Of a stretch of DNA of 64,000 bases, positions 33,743 through 42,999 are shown in pieces. A program made the translations under genes and the position numbers. Numbering within the stretch: position 1 is the stretch's first letter; the number at the start of each line of letters is the position of its first letter. This stretch comes from Oligoflexia bacterium. Its GTDB lineage: Bacteria; Bdellovibrionota; Bdellovibrionia; Bdellovibrionales; Bdellovibrionaceae. The notes below the pieces were generated by a model. That model had not been told where the DNA came from and ran no database searches. It saw only the letters and a list, made by a program, of their open reading frames with translations. The stretch covers positions 16,383-80,382 of the forward strand of contig BOLD01000014.1 in assembly GCA_016861345.1 (NCBI GenBank), given 5' to 3'.

Positions 33743-34642
33743 ATGAAATGGTTTAAGCGAATTAGTCTTTTTGTTTTGACGAACATCCTGGTGATGGTGA
33801 CGATTAGCATTGCCTTTAACATCGTCGTCAATGTCTTTGGACTTCGTCAACTTGACTCTTATTTTGGATACATGCTGGTCTTTTGTTGTTTTTGGGGCAT
33901 GGGTGGCGCCTTTATCTCTCTTCTGATTTCAAAATTTATGGCAAAAATGGCCATGGGCGTTCAAATCATTGAACCCAACACTCAGGATCCTCGATTAAGA
34001 GACCTGGTTAACATGACCTATGACCTAGCTCGAAAAGCTGGACTTCAAAAAATGCCCGAGGTTGGAATTTATGAAGCTCCAGAAATAAATGCCTTTGCCA
34101 CTGGTCCCTCGCGATCAAATTCTCTTGTGGCGGTCAGCACTGGACTGCTTCAGGCCATGGATCGAAATGAAGTTGAAGGTGTTATTGGACACGAAGTCGC
34201 CCATATTGCCAATGGCGACATGGTCACCATGACGCTCATTCAAGGTGTTGTGAACTCTTTTGTGATGTTTCTGGCTCGAATCATTGCACACGTTGTCTCA
34301 TCTCAGGTCGAGGAAAAATCTCGAAATGCGGTCCATTTCGCCGTGGTGATTGTTCTGGACATCCTGTTTACAATTTTAGGATCTATTTTAGTTAACTATT
34401 TCTCACGCCAACGCGAGTTCCGCGCGGATAAAGGGGGCGCAGTATATGCAGGACGCGATAAAATGATCGCGGGACTTCGCCGACTTCAGTCGCAATTTGA
34501 CATGATTGATGGCGATAACGGTGGTATGGCCACAATGAAAATCTCAAATAAGTCTACTGGACTGATGGCATTATTTAGCTCCCATCCTCCACTCGAGGAA
34601 CGAATTCAACGTCTAGAACAACTCACTTACGATAAAGCCTAA
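33743..34642 (+). CDS. htpX: Membrane metalloprotease HtpX
   Basis: 300 aa. Two N-terminal membrane helices, zinc motif GHEVAHIANGD, third Zn ligand in REFRADKGG, and two further hydrophobic segments between. Degrades misfolded inner-membrane proteins. ATG at 33743 is chosen because GGAGG is 10 nt upstream and MKWFKRI is the family start. It follows clpA by 61 nt; a CTTGAC-like element lies over the clpA stop, but I see no matching -10. Confidence 0.95.
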   Translation: MKWFKRISLFVLTNILVMVTISIAFNIVVNVFGLRQLDSYFGYMLVFCCFWGMGGAFISLLISKFMAKMAMGVQIIEPNTQDPRLRDLVNMTYDLARKAGLQKMPEVGIYEAPEINAFATGPSRSNSLVAVSTGLLQAMDRNEVEGVIGHEVAHIANGDMVTMTLIQGVVNSFVMFLARIIAHVVSSQVEEKSRNAVHFAVVIVLDILFTILGSILVNYFSRQREFRADKGGAVYAGRDKMIAGLRRLQSQFDMIDGDNGGMATMKISNKSTGLMALFSSHPPLEERIQRLEQLTYDKA

Positions 34643-34654
34643 AGTGACAACCCC

Positions 34655-34682
34655 GCACCTCTGATTGTACAATCAGAGGTGC
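34655..34682. repeat. Perfect 28-bp palindrome abutting a start codon
   Basis: GCACCTCTGATT-GTAC-AATCAGAGGTGC, with a self-complementary centre, ends directly before the ATG at 34683. It contains the only Shine-Dalgarno-like string (AGAGG), so as RNA it would hide it. There is no T-run, so terminator function for htpX is unlikely. Confidence 0.85.
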
Positions 34683-36785
34683 ATGCGATTTCTGATCTAC
34701 TCAACTCTCTTTTCATATTTCTGGCTGGTGCTCAGCTGCTCGAGTATTTCAAAATACGAAGAAGGTGTCGATCCCCGATCTGAAGTTTTTCTTCTCACTT
34801 ATAAAAAAGCAAAAACCCTTGAGATCACAAATCCGAAAGAATCCTGTGAACTCTACACAGCCCTAGCAAAAGAAACTGATTTTCGTCTAAATCAACTCGC
34901 GCACTTTCGGTCTCAGCTTCTGTGTCAAACCACTGAAGATCATTCCAATGTAAATTTAAAAATTAAATCTGAAAATCCCTGGCTCACTCCACTTTGGATT
35001 GAGGTGAGTCTTAAAGAAGCTCAAGCTATAAAAAACCCTCTTATTCAAGCTCAGGTCCTAAGTGAAAAAGCTCGGGCCTCTGATAAAATCCGCGAAAAAG
35101 AAAAGCTTCTTCTTCAGGCCATTGAACTTGCCAAAGAAGCCCGAGATCAAGCTTTCGTCTCTGAACTGGAATCCCGACTTTATAAAATTTCTCCCCGTTT
35201 AAACCCCAAACCTCAACCCCAGGATTATATTAAAATAGGGCAGGATCTTCTTAGTCAGAGAGAGTTTAAATCCGGACGTGATTATTTGTGGAAGAGCTTT
35301 CATTTATCAAACTCGACATTAGAAGAAAAAATTTTCGCCCGAAAGCTGATCCGAAATTCCTATAAGGTTGAGCAAAATAAAGATGCTCATATTACAGAAG
35401 CAAAAAAATACGCCATCTGGGTGCAAACATTAAATACCCCCCCTAAGCTTCACGAAGCACTTTTAACTCTCTCTCGAGCTCAATGGACCGAGGGACAAGT
35501 AAGTGAGGCCAAAAAGACTCTTACACGCGCAGAAAAATTACTCAAAGGACAACATCCTCTGGATGAAATCTATTTCATCCGAGGGCGCATGAGCGAAGAA
35601 GCACAAAACTTTGAAGAGGCCATTCATCACTACACACGCGCAGAAAAAGAGGCTCTCGATAAATCCCTCATGAAAGACAAGGCGATTTCTTATAAAGCCT
35701 GGTCTCTTCGAAAAATAAAACTCTATCAGGATGCCGCAAATTCATATGCTCAGCTTGTGAGCAAAGCTGAAGATCCTGCAGAGAAAAATAAATACCGTTT
35801 CTGGCAAGCAAAATCTCTGAAGCAAGCTGGTGATATTGATGGAGCCAATGGATTATTCCTTGTTGTGAGCCAAGAAGATCCCCTTGGCTACTATGGACTT
35901 CTCGCGCACCGAGAAATGGGTTGGCAGCTTCCGCCATTGGATATCAAAAATGGCCAATCGATCAAACCAAACTCTCAACTAAGTCTCAATCTCAAAAACC
36001 AAAATATGATTCGAGATCTGATCTACGTTGAAGAAAATCAAATCCTTGAAAAATTCCTCAACGATCAGGCCCAACAATTAAGGAACTCTTCAACAACTGA
36101 TCCCAATACTTGGCTCTTTCTCATGAAAGCTTATGCCCAGGCGGGTCTCTATCTCCCTCTCTTCTCACAAATTGGAACTCTGGATTCTAAAGTGAAAGAA
36201 AATCTTCTCAAAGATCATCCCGAACTTCTTTTCCCAAGAAAGTTTCTTCCGCTAATTGAAGAATGGGCTGCAAAATTTGAAGTTCGACCTGAACTGATGC
36301 TCGCCATCATCCGACAAGAATCGGCTTTTGATCCTTTTGCCCGAAGCCCTGCTGACGCCTTTGGATTGATGCAACTACTCCCCTCTGTCGCAAAACACTA
36401 TCAAGAGAAAACAAAGATCAACATAGGCCACTATGAAGATCTCTTCGCACCAGAGAAAAATATCCCATTTGGTGCAGCTCTTTTAGCCTCGCTATCAAAA
36501 AAATACCGTGGCCAATTTGTTCTGACTGCCGCGGCTTACAATTCAAATGAAAAAGCCATTCAAAACTGGCTCAAAACCCGCTTAAAAGAGGATCCTCTTG
36601 AGTTTATTGAAGACATACCCTACGAAGAAACCCGGGGCTATATCAAATTAGTCTTAAGGAATTTTGTGTTTTATTCTCGTCTCAAAGAGCCACAAAAAAG
36701 CATTTCCTTTCCTGACTGGTGTTTAGAAGATCTTCAGTCTTTTAAAGAATCAAAGACAAATATGCAGTCTCAGAATGAGATTTAA
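34683..36785 (+). CDS. Soluble-type lytic transglycosylase (Slt70-like) lipoprotein
   Basis: 700 aa. Lipobox VLSC near residue 18 anchors it to a membrane. Residues about 50-500 are helical superhelix repeats as in Slt70; the C-terminal domain has the GH23 motif with catalytic Glu in AIIRQESAFDPFARSPADA and GLMQLLPSVAKHY, then AAYNSNEKAI. Cleaves peptidoglycan with 1,6-anhydro product formation. ATG at 34683 directly follows a palindrome that would sequester its Shine-Dalgarno. Confidence 0.88.
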   Translation: MRFLIYSTLFSYFWLVLSCSSISKYEEGVDPRSEVFLLTYKKAKTLEITNPKESCELYTALAKETDFRLNQLAHFRSQLLCQTTEDHSNVNLKIKSENPWLTPLWIEVSLKEAQAIKNPLIQAQVLSEKARASDKIREKEKLLLQAIELAKEARDQAFVSELESRLYKISPRLNPKPQPQDYIKIGQDLLSQREFKSGRDYLWKSFHLSNSTLEEKIFARKLIRNSYKVEQNKDAHITEAKKYAIWVQTLNTPPKLHEALLTLSRAQWTEGQVSEAKKTLTRAEKLLKGQHPLDEIYFIRGRMSEEAQNFEEAIHHYTRAEKEALDKSLMKDKAISYKAWSLRKIKLYQDAANSYAQLVSKAEDPAEKNKYRFWQAKSLKQAGDIDGANGLFLVVSQEDPLGYYGLLAHREMGWQLPPLDIKNGQSIKPNSQLSLNLKNQNMIRDLIYVEENQILEKFLNDQAQQLRNSSTTDPNTWLFLMKAYAQAGLYLPLFSQIGTLDSKVKENLLKDHPELLFPRKFLPLIEEWAAKFEVRPELMLAIIRQESAFDPFARSPADAFGLMQLLPSVAKHYQEKTKINIGHYEDLFAPEKNIPFGAALLASLSKKYRGQFVLTAAAYNSNEKAIQNWLKTRLKEDPLEFIEDIPYEETRGYIKLVLRNFVFYSRLKEPQKSISFPDWCLEDLQSFKESKTNMQSQNEI

Positions 36786-36855
36786 TTAATACCTCAACTT
36801 TTTTCCAGGAATTCCGATCTGATGAGAGTCAGTTATGGTCATTCGGAGGCCCGGC

Positions 36856-38184
36856 ATGAAGCTTAAAGTTGCAATCCCCTCTCTCATCATTGTTTCAGCT
36901 TGCGGATTAGCATACTGGTACACAGTTCACACGGCAGGCTCTTATGACTTTGCTTCAAAAAAGAAGAATGGCCGCCCCTTAGAAATGTCAGAATCCTACA
37001 ACAAAACATCGAAAGTCACCGATGAGCCCACAGTGATGCTCAATGATCCAGCTATTGCCCAAGCCTGGGGATTAAAAAAGATTGATGCTTCACGAGCTTG
37101 GGAGCTTTCCAAAGGCAGCAAGAAAATTGTTGTGGCCGTTGTCGATACAGGCTGCGACATCAAACACGAGGACTTAGGGAATAATTTCTGGAAAAATCCA
37201 GGAGAGATTCCAGGCAATGGAATTGATGATGATGGAAATGGATTTGTTGATGATGTCTCTGGATGGAATTTTGTCTCCAATAACCCCGACTTGACTGATA
37301 ATCACGGGCATGGAACCCACATTGCGGGCATCATCGGAGCCGAAGCAGGAAATGGAAAAGGTATTGCCGGGATCTCTCCCCAAGTCAGTATTATGTGCCT
37401 TAAATATTTTGATCCTAAAGTGCCCAACACAGACAACTTAAAAAACACAATCCTGTCCATTCACTACGCGATTAAAATGAAGGCCAATATTATCAATTAC
37501 TCTGGCGGCGGCACTGAATATAGCCAAGATGAAAAAGATGCCATTGAAGAAGCGCGCAAAAGTGGAATCCTTTTTGTCGCCGCGGCGGGAAATGAGAAGT
37601 CAAATTCTGATAAACATAAATATTATCCCGCTGATTATGGGTTGGACAACATTATCTCAGTCACAGCCGTTGATCCCTCTTTGCAGGTTCTAGCCTCGAG
37701 CAACTATGGAACTGAAACTGTGGATATTGCAGCTCCCGGACAAAACATCCTCTCCACACTTCCGAATAACTCTTACGGGTATATGACAGGAACGTCTCAG
37801 GCGACAGCTTTTGTCACCGGCGCTGCAGTTTTAGTGATGGCCCACAAAGACAGTGTCAATCCAGATCAGGTGAAGAAATATATTCTCGCTACCGGTGATA
37901 GCGATCAAAGTCTTCTTCAAAAGACACGAACATCCCGAAAACTAAATCTCTTTAAATCCCTGGCCATATTAGACGGCGGAGTGTCGGCCTCTGGCGTGGT
38001 TGCGGCCAATGCAGACGGAATGAAAAATCAATTTGTGGTAGATCCCAACAGTGTCAAAACAGATTCTCCAACGGCAATGAAAAACTTTGGTCAAAAACTG
38101 ATGGGCTCATTTGAAAAAATGTCTGAAAAATACAATTTGAATCCCGCAGAGAAGAAACGCCTGGCTAGTGAGAAGCCCCAATAG
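36856..38184 (+). CDS. Subtilisin-like serine protease (S8), probably a lipoprotein
   Basis: 442 aa. Catalytic triad: Asp in VVAVVDTGCDIKHED, His in DNHGHGTHIAGIIG, Ser in MTGTSQATAFVTGAA, with oxyanion Asn in AAAGNEKSN. A hydrophobic N-terminus ends VSAC, an acceptable lipobox. A C-terminal extension of about 75 residues follows the protease domain. ATG at 36856 has GGAGG 6 nt upstream. Exported protease; target unknown. It follows the lytic transglycosylase by 70 nt. Confidence 0.9.
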   Translation: MKLKVAIPSLIIVSACGLAYWYTVHTAGSYDFASKKKNGRPLEMSESYNKTSKVTDEPTVMLNDPAIAQAWGLKKIDASRAWELSKGSKKIVVAVVDTGCDIKHEDLGNNFWKNPGEIPGNGIDDDGNGFVDDVSGWNFVSNNPDLTDNHGHGTHIAGIIGAEAGNGKGIAGISPQVSIMCLKYFDPKVPNTDNLKNTILSIHYAIKMKANIINYSGGGTEYSQDEKDAIEEARKSGILFVAAAGNEKSNSDKHKYYPADYGLDNIISVTAVDPSLQVLASSNYGTETVDIAAPGQNILSTLPNNSYGYMTGTSQATAFVTGAAVLVMAHKDSVNPDQVKKYILATGDSDQSLLQKTRTSRKLNLFKSLAILDGGVSASGVVAANADGMKNQFVVDPNSVKTDSPTAMKNFGQKLMGSFEKMSEKYNLNPAEKKRLASEKPQ

Positions 38185-38299
38185 CCAGAGGGTCTGCATT
38201 TCTCGCCATAAAAATCCTTCGATACTTTGCATTTAATGGATTTTTTACACTCCAATAGTACTTCCAATACCTCTCTGTATATTTCTATGCTTTACAATA

Positions 38300-38328
38300 T
38301 TGACATAGCTACAAATCATAATTAAAAG
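38300..38328 (+). promoter_or_regulatory. Candidate promoter of the second RAYT gene
   Basis: TTGACA (38300-38305), 17 nt, TAAAAG (38323-38328), only 6 nt before the GTG start; leaderless expression is likely. Confidence 0.45.
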
Positions 38329-38334
38329 AGTCCC

Positions 38335-38871
38335 GTGAGAAAGAAACAAAAATACTTAAGTGATGAATTCAAAGTTGAAAAGGACTTCGGTGGCTCACTG
38401 CTAATGAAGTCACATGCCAAAAAGCCAAGGCCCATTAGCACGAAGCACGCCATGCATTTGACACTAAGATCCTCAAAAGCTCGCGGAGAAAAATCTTTCT
38501 TGGCCAACCGAAAGCGCTCAATACTGATAGAGTCAAAGGTAAGATCGATTGCTAAAAAATTTGGAGTTCAGACATATAGGTACGCCAATGTGGGTAATCA
38601 TATTCATATCCTAGTCAGAGCCACCTACAGACGGGGTTTTATCTCATTTCTAAGAGCTATTTCAGGAGTGATTGCACGAATTGCACTCGGAGCTGAGAGA
38701 GGACAAGCCAAACTCAGAGAATCCACTCAATTTTGGGATCAACGACCATGGACAAGAGTCCTTGCATGGATGAAGGACTTTGAGAACGTGAAAAAATATG
38801 TGGTTCAAAACTTTAACGAAGCCATGGGATTTGTGCCCTATAAACCGAGAAAATACCCCTCAACAGCATGA
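38335..38871 (+). CDS. REP-associated tyrosine transposase-like protein (RAYT, Y1_Tnp)
   Basis: 178 aa. HUH motif in NVGNHIHILVRATY (about 86-96); probable nucleophile Tyr in VKKYVVQNFNEA (about 162); STKHAMHLTLRSSKARGEKSF aligns with the 19427 product. Paralogous but clearly diverged from it. GTG start without a Shine-Dalgarno. No IS ends or target-site duplications found, so a solitary chromosomal copy. Confidence 0.75.
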   Translation: MRKKQKYLSDEFKVEKDFGGSLLMKSHAKKPRPISTKHAMHLTLRSSKARGEKSFLANRKRSILIESKVRSIAKKFGVQTYRYANVGNHIHILVRATYRRGFISFLRAISGVIARIALGAERGQAKLRESTQFWDQRPWTRVLAWMKDFENVKKYVVQNFNEAMGFVPYKPRKYPSTA

Positions 38872-38935
38872 AAACACTTTTTCAAAAAGACATGCAGTTA
38901 GCTGAACTCTATTCACAACTATCCATGAATACGGT

Positions 38936-39322
38936 CTAACAATCCCCTTTTGGATTAACCCACTCGATAAATATATTTTCAGCACAGTGTGAACATTCAA
39001 TTCGCGTTGGAAGTTCTTTGATCCACTCATTAACTTGAAATTCTTTTTGACATCGAGAACACCGAACCTGGCGAATCATCAAATGTTCCGTTTTCTGATA
39101 TTGAAAAAAGCCCACTATAGGCGCAAGCAGTAAAAAAAGAGGAACAAGCACAAAATGCAAAACCGGCACAAAAATCGCGGCAAGAGCTAGACCAAAGAGA
39201 AAGAAAAAGCTTTTCCCTGCTCTTTTGACTCTCTCTTTTTGACTGAGCTGCTGAAGCTCAAGATTTGTATGAACTAGGTCCAACTGATCTGGTCCACAAT
39301 AGGCAAAACGCAACTGAGACAT
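38936..39322 (-). CDS. Membrane protein with C-terminal zinc ribbon
   Basis: 128 aa. A charged N-terminus (residues 1-36), a long hydrophobic region for two helices (about 38-80), then CSRCQKEFQV and ECSHCAEN, two CxxC pairs that should bind zinc on the cytoplasmic side. Its ATG shares one base with the acs stop (TAATG), so it is translationally coupled to acs. Function unknown. Confidence 0.75.
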   Translation of the reverse strand: MSQLRFAYCGPDQLDLVHTNLELQQLSQKERVKRAGKSFFFLFGLALAAIFVPVLHFVLVPLFLLLAPIVGFFQYQKTEHLMIRQVRCSRCQKEFQVNEWIKELPTRIECSHCAENIFIEWVNPKGDC

Positions 39323-41256
39323 TATTTATTCAAACGATTCTTCACAAGATCCTCAACCACCGCTGGATCGGCCAGTGTTGATGTGTCACCGAGCTGATCC
39401 GGATGATTCTCTGCGATTTTGCGCAAAATTCTTCGCATGATTTTTCCCGAACGTGTTTTGGGTAAGCCAGGGGCCCACTGCAAAAGATCAGGTTTTGCAA
39501 TTGGCGAAATCTCTTGTGATACCCACTGAATGAGCTCTTTTCGTAGAGCATCGCTTGATTCAATTCCCTGCTTCAAGGTTACATAGACATAAATCCCTTG
39601 ACCTTTAATGTCGTGGGGATAACCCACCACTGCGGCCTCTGCCACTGACTTGTGCGCCACAAGTGCGCTTTCAATTTCAGCCGTCCCCAAACGATGTCCA
39701 GAAACATTCAAAACGTCATCCACTCGGCCTGTAATCCAATAGTACCCATCTTGATCTCGACGGCATCCATCGCCTGTAAAATACATTCCCTTATATGTTG
39801 AGAAGTAAGTTTCTTCAAAACGCTTGTGATCCCGGTAAACTGTTCTCATCTGACCTGGCCATGAATCTTCAAGAGCAAGAACGCCTTCGCCCTCGCCCTT
39901 AATTTCAACTCCTTCAGGAGTCAACATCCTTGGCTTAACGCCAAAGAAAGGTAGCGTGGCTGACCCAGGTTTTAAATCCGTTGCGCCTGGCAGGGGGCTA
40001 ATTAAAATTCCGCCGGTCTCGGTCTGCCACCAAGTGTCCACCACAGGACATCTGCTATCGCCCACTTCGCGGTGATACCAAAGCCAAGCTTCAGGATTAA
40101 TCGGTTCACCCACTGAACCTAAAAGTCGAAGTGACTTTCGAGATGTCTTTTTCACATAGTCGACGGACTCTCTCATCAACGCACGAATAGCCGTTGGAGC
40201 TGTGTAGAAAATAGTGACTTTGTGTTTATCAATGACTTCCCAGAAACGAGAGAACGTCGGATAATTGGGAATTCCCTCAAACACAACTGTGGTCGCCCCA
40301 TTTGAAAGTGGTCCGTAGACAATATAACTATGACCAGTCACCCAGCCCACATCCGCTGTGCACCAGTAAATATCATTCGGCTTGTAATCAAAGACCATCT
40401 GATGGGTCAGGCTTGCGTAAACCATGTAGCCACCCGTGGTGTGCAAGACTCCTTTAGGCTTTGAGGTTGATCCCGAAGTGTAGAGCATAAACAAAGGATC
40501 TTCGGCATCCATGTGCTCTGGTGGGCACTCGTTGGATACAGTTTTTACTTCTTCATGCATCCAGAGATCTCGCCCCTCTTTCCATGGAATTTGATTCCCC
40601 GTGTGACGGACACAGAATACTTTTTTTATGGAGGAAACTTTTTGAAGAGCATCTTCAACATTTTTCTTCAGGGGAATTTGTTTTCCTCCCCTGAGACCTT
40701 CATCGGCCGTAATCACCCATGTCGAATCTGCATCTTTAATTCGATCCACAATAGAATCTGGAGAGAATCCACCAAACACAACCGAGTGCATGGCTCCAAT
40801 TCGAGCGCACGCCAGCATGGCGTATACCGCATCAGGAATCATGGGCATGTAAATGGTGACACGATCACCTTTTTGCACCCCATGTTTTTTAAGCACATTC
40901 GCAAATTGACAAACTGAGTGATAAAGCTCCTGATAAGTGATGTTTCTCGATGGTGTAGCAGGGTTATCAGGCTCAAAAATCAGGGCGACTTTATTTGCGA
41001 GTTGGGGCAAATGACGATCGATGCAATTGTAAGAGGCATTTAACTTTCCCCCCTCATACCACTTGATTTGAACAGGAGAATGGAAACTGACATTTTTAAC
41101 CTTGTCCCACTTTTTAAACCAAGTGATTCGCTCCGCCTGATCAGCCCAAAATTTTTCAGGATTAGAAATCGACTCCTGGTACATTTTTAAATATTTCTCT
41201 TTGTTGATATGGGCTTTGGACGCGAACTCAGGACTAACAGGTATTAATTGAGACAT
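39322..41256 (-). CDS. acs: Acetyl-coenzyme A synthetase
   Basis: 644 aa, near the usual length. Adenylation motifs: [55 protein letters not shown] and the acetylatable-lysine motif [11 protein letters not shown]. Converts acetate, ATP and CoA to acetyl-CoA via acetyl-AMP. GGAGAATCGG precedes ATG. First gene of a two-gene unit with the zinc-ribbon membrane protein. Confidence 0.97.
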   Translation of the reverse strand: MSQLIPVSPEFASKAHINKEKYLKMYQESISNPEKFWADQAERITWFKKWDKVKNVSFHSPVQIKWYEGGKLNASYNCIDRHLPQLANKVALIFEPDNPATPSRNITYQELYHSVCQFANVLKKHGVQKGDRVTIYMPMIPDAVYAMLACARIGAMHSVVFGGFSPDSIVDRIKDADSTWVITADEGLRGGKQIPLKKNVEDALQKVSSIKKVFCVRHTGNQIPWKEGRDLWMHEEVKTVSNECPPEHMDAEDPLFMLYTSGSTSKPKGVLHTTGGYMVYASLTHQMVFDYKPNDIYWCTADVGWVTGHSYIVYGPLSNGATTVVFEGIPNYPTFSRFWEVIDKHKVTIFYTAPTAIRALMRESVDYVKKTSRKSLRLLGSVGEPINPEAWLWYHREVGDSRCPVVDTWWQTETGGILISPLPGATDLKPGSATLPFFGVKPRMLTPEGVEIKGEGEGVLALEDSWPGQMRTVYRDHKRFEETYFSTYKGMYFTGDGCRRDQDGYYWITGRVDDVLNVSGHRLGTAEIESALVAHKSVAEAAVVGYPHDIKGQGIYVYVTLKQGIESSDALRKELIQWVSQEISPIAKPDLLQWAPGLPKTRSGKIMRRILRKIAENHPDQLGDTSTLADPAVVEDLVKNRLNK

Positions 41257-41387
41257 TCCGATTCTCCTCTCTCTCTAGTGCAATCGCTCAAGAGCAAAAG
41301 GTCAATTCATGATGCAAGTGCTCATAACTCTTGAGAAATGATGCGAGCTGCCGGTCTCTCATGTAGTCTTAGCGGTAGGTGAACTTA

Positions 41388-42932
41388 GTGAAAAATTTGA
41401 AACAAATTTTTAGAAATATGCCGACCTGGTACAAGTGGAGTCTTGGGCTGATCCTATTCCTGAGGCTCGTGATCATTTTCAATGTCGGCCTAATTGATGA
41501 TGAGGCCTATCACTGGTCATGGACCCTGAATCTTTCTTACTCATACTATGACCATCCTGGGATGGTCGCGTGGATGATTTGGCCCTTTATTAAAATTTTT
41601 GAAAACAATGAGTGGGCCATTCGAATGCCTGCCTTTCTCACTCTGATCACTATGAGTTTTCTTCTGTATCAGTTAGGAAAAGAGATCTTTGATGAAAAAG
41701 TTGGGCAGTTAGCATCTCTTCTCGTGTACTTCATTCCACTTTGGGGATTTGCGGGACTGGGCACAATGCCTGACACACCACTGGCTCTTTTTTGGATGTT
41801 GATTTTTTATTTTTTCTGGCAATCAGTTCGCCCTGATGAAAAAGCCTGGTCGGTAAAAAAATCCTGGCTTCTGATTGGCCTTGCGATGGGGCTGGGAATG
41901 AACTCAAAACTGACCTGCTGCTTGATCGGGCTGGGAATTGGTTTCTATCTCCTTGTCACCCCGCGAGTTCGCCATCACTTAAAAAATCCCTGGCCTTATG
42001 TTGCAATCATCATCACTTTTTTGATGATGGCCCCCATTTTTGTCTGGAACTCAAAACATCAATGGGCAACTTTTGAATATCAATTTTTCAGACGTCATCA
42101 CGAGGCCCTGGGAACAGATTGGAATCGCTGGCTTCAGTTTTGGTCTTACCAATGGATTTTCATGAGCCCCGGGGTCTACTTCACGATGCTTCTCACTTTT
42201 CTGGCTGGTCTTCTAAAATGGAAAGATGAAAAATGGCGGCTTTTTTTCTGTGTCACTTTTCCAACTCTGGCTCTATTTTATTATCAACCTTTGAAATCAG
42301 CCTACAAACCCCACTGGTCTGGCCCTGCCTATATGATTCTTCTGATTGGAGCTTCAGCCTTATTTCTTCAGGGCCTTCGTCATTTCAACATTCAATGGGT
42401 TAGACCCAAAAGCAAATGGCTCGCCGTCGCCACGGTGATTTTTTTAATTCCCTTTAATCTTCTCTACATTCCACTTTTCACTCCGATTATTCCCAAAATC
42501 TATTCCAGTTTTAATGATCCCAAAAATTGGGAACCCAAATGGGATTTTTCAAACGAGTTTTATGGATGGATCGACGTTGGCGACAAGGTTAAATCTCTTC
42601 GAGATCAAATCGAGAAAGAAACTGGTAAAAGACCCTTCGTGGGCGCACAACGCTATGAATTGATTGCTCAGCTCACCTGGGGAATGAAAGAAAAAGTTTG
42701 GCAAATGACCAATGAAATGGACCAATACCATTTTGACCAACCCGATTCGGACAAAGCAAAACTGATTGGACAGGATGCTTTGATTGTGAATAACGACAAG
42801 TATCCAAGAGATCCCCGCGAGGTCACCAACTTTGACTCTTGCACCCAACAGGATTACCCCATTTTCCGAGGCGAGGTCTTGGCTCGTACCTTTTATATTT
42901 ATCACTGCAAAAACTATCAGGGAATTAAATAA
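41388..42932 (+). CDS. GT39/ArnT-like membrane glycosyltransferase
   Basis: About 514 aa, 10-12 hydrophobic segments. The first loop carries the GT-C acidic motif in NVGLIDDEAYHWSW, followed by YYDHPGMVAWMIWP, as in dolichyl-phosphate-mannose transferases and ArnT. It transfers a sugar from a polyprenyl-phosphate donor to lipid A, protein or another acceptor in the periplasm. GTG 41388 is chosen because AGGTGA lies 5 nt upstream; GTG 41379 is an alternative. Confidence 0.85.
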   Translation: MKNLKQIFRNMPTWYKWSLGLILFLRLVIIFNVGLIDDEAYHWSWTLNLSYSYYDHPGMVAWMIWPFIKIFENNEWAIRMPAFLTLITMSFLLYQLGKEIFDEKVGQLASLLVYFIPLWGFAGLGTMPDTPLALFWMLIFYFFWQSVRPDEKAWSVKKSWLLIGLAMGLGMNSKLTCCLIGLGIGFYLLVTPRVRHHLKNPWPYVAIIITFLMMAPIFVWNSKHQWATFEYQFFRRHHEALGTDWNRWLQFWSYQWIFMSPGVYFTMLLTFLAGLLKWKDEKWRLFFCVTFPTLALFYYQPLKSAYKPHWSGPAYMILLIGASALFLQGLRHFNIQWVRPKSKWLAVATVIFLIPFNLLYIPLFTPIIPKIYSSFNDPKNWEPKWDFSNEFYGWIDVGDKVKSLRDQIEKETGKRPFVGAQRYELIAQLTWGMKEKVWQMTNEMDQYHFDQPDSDKAKLIGQDALIVNNDKYPRDPREVTNFDSCTQQDYPIFRGEVLARTFYIYHCKNYQGIK

Positions 42933-42999
42933 AAAAGCCAGAAACTCTAGCCATTTGTCTAGTCAATCCTTAGCCCACTTTTTCCGATACGTTTATGCT

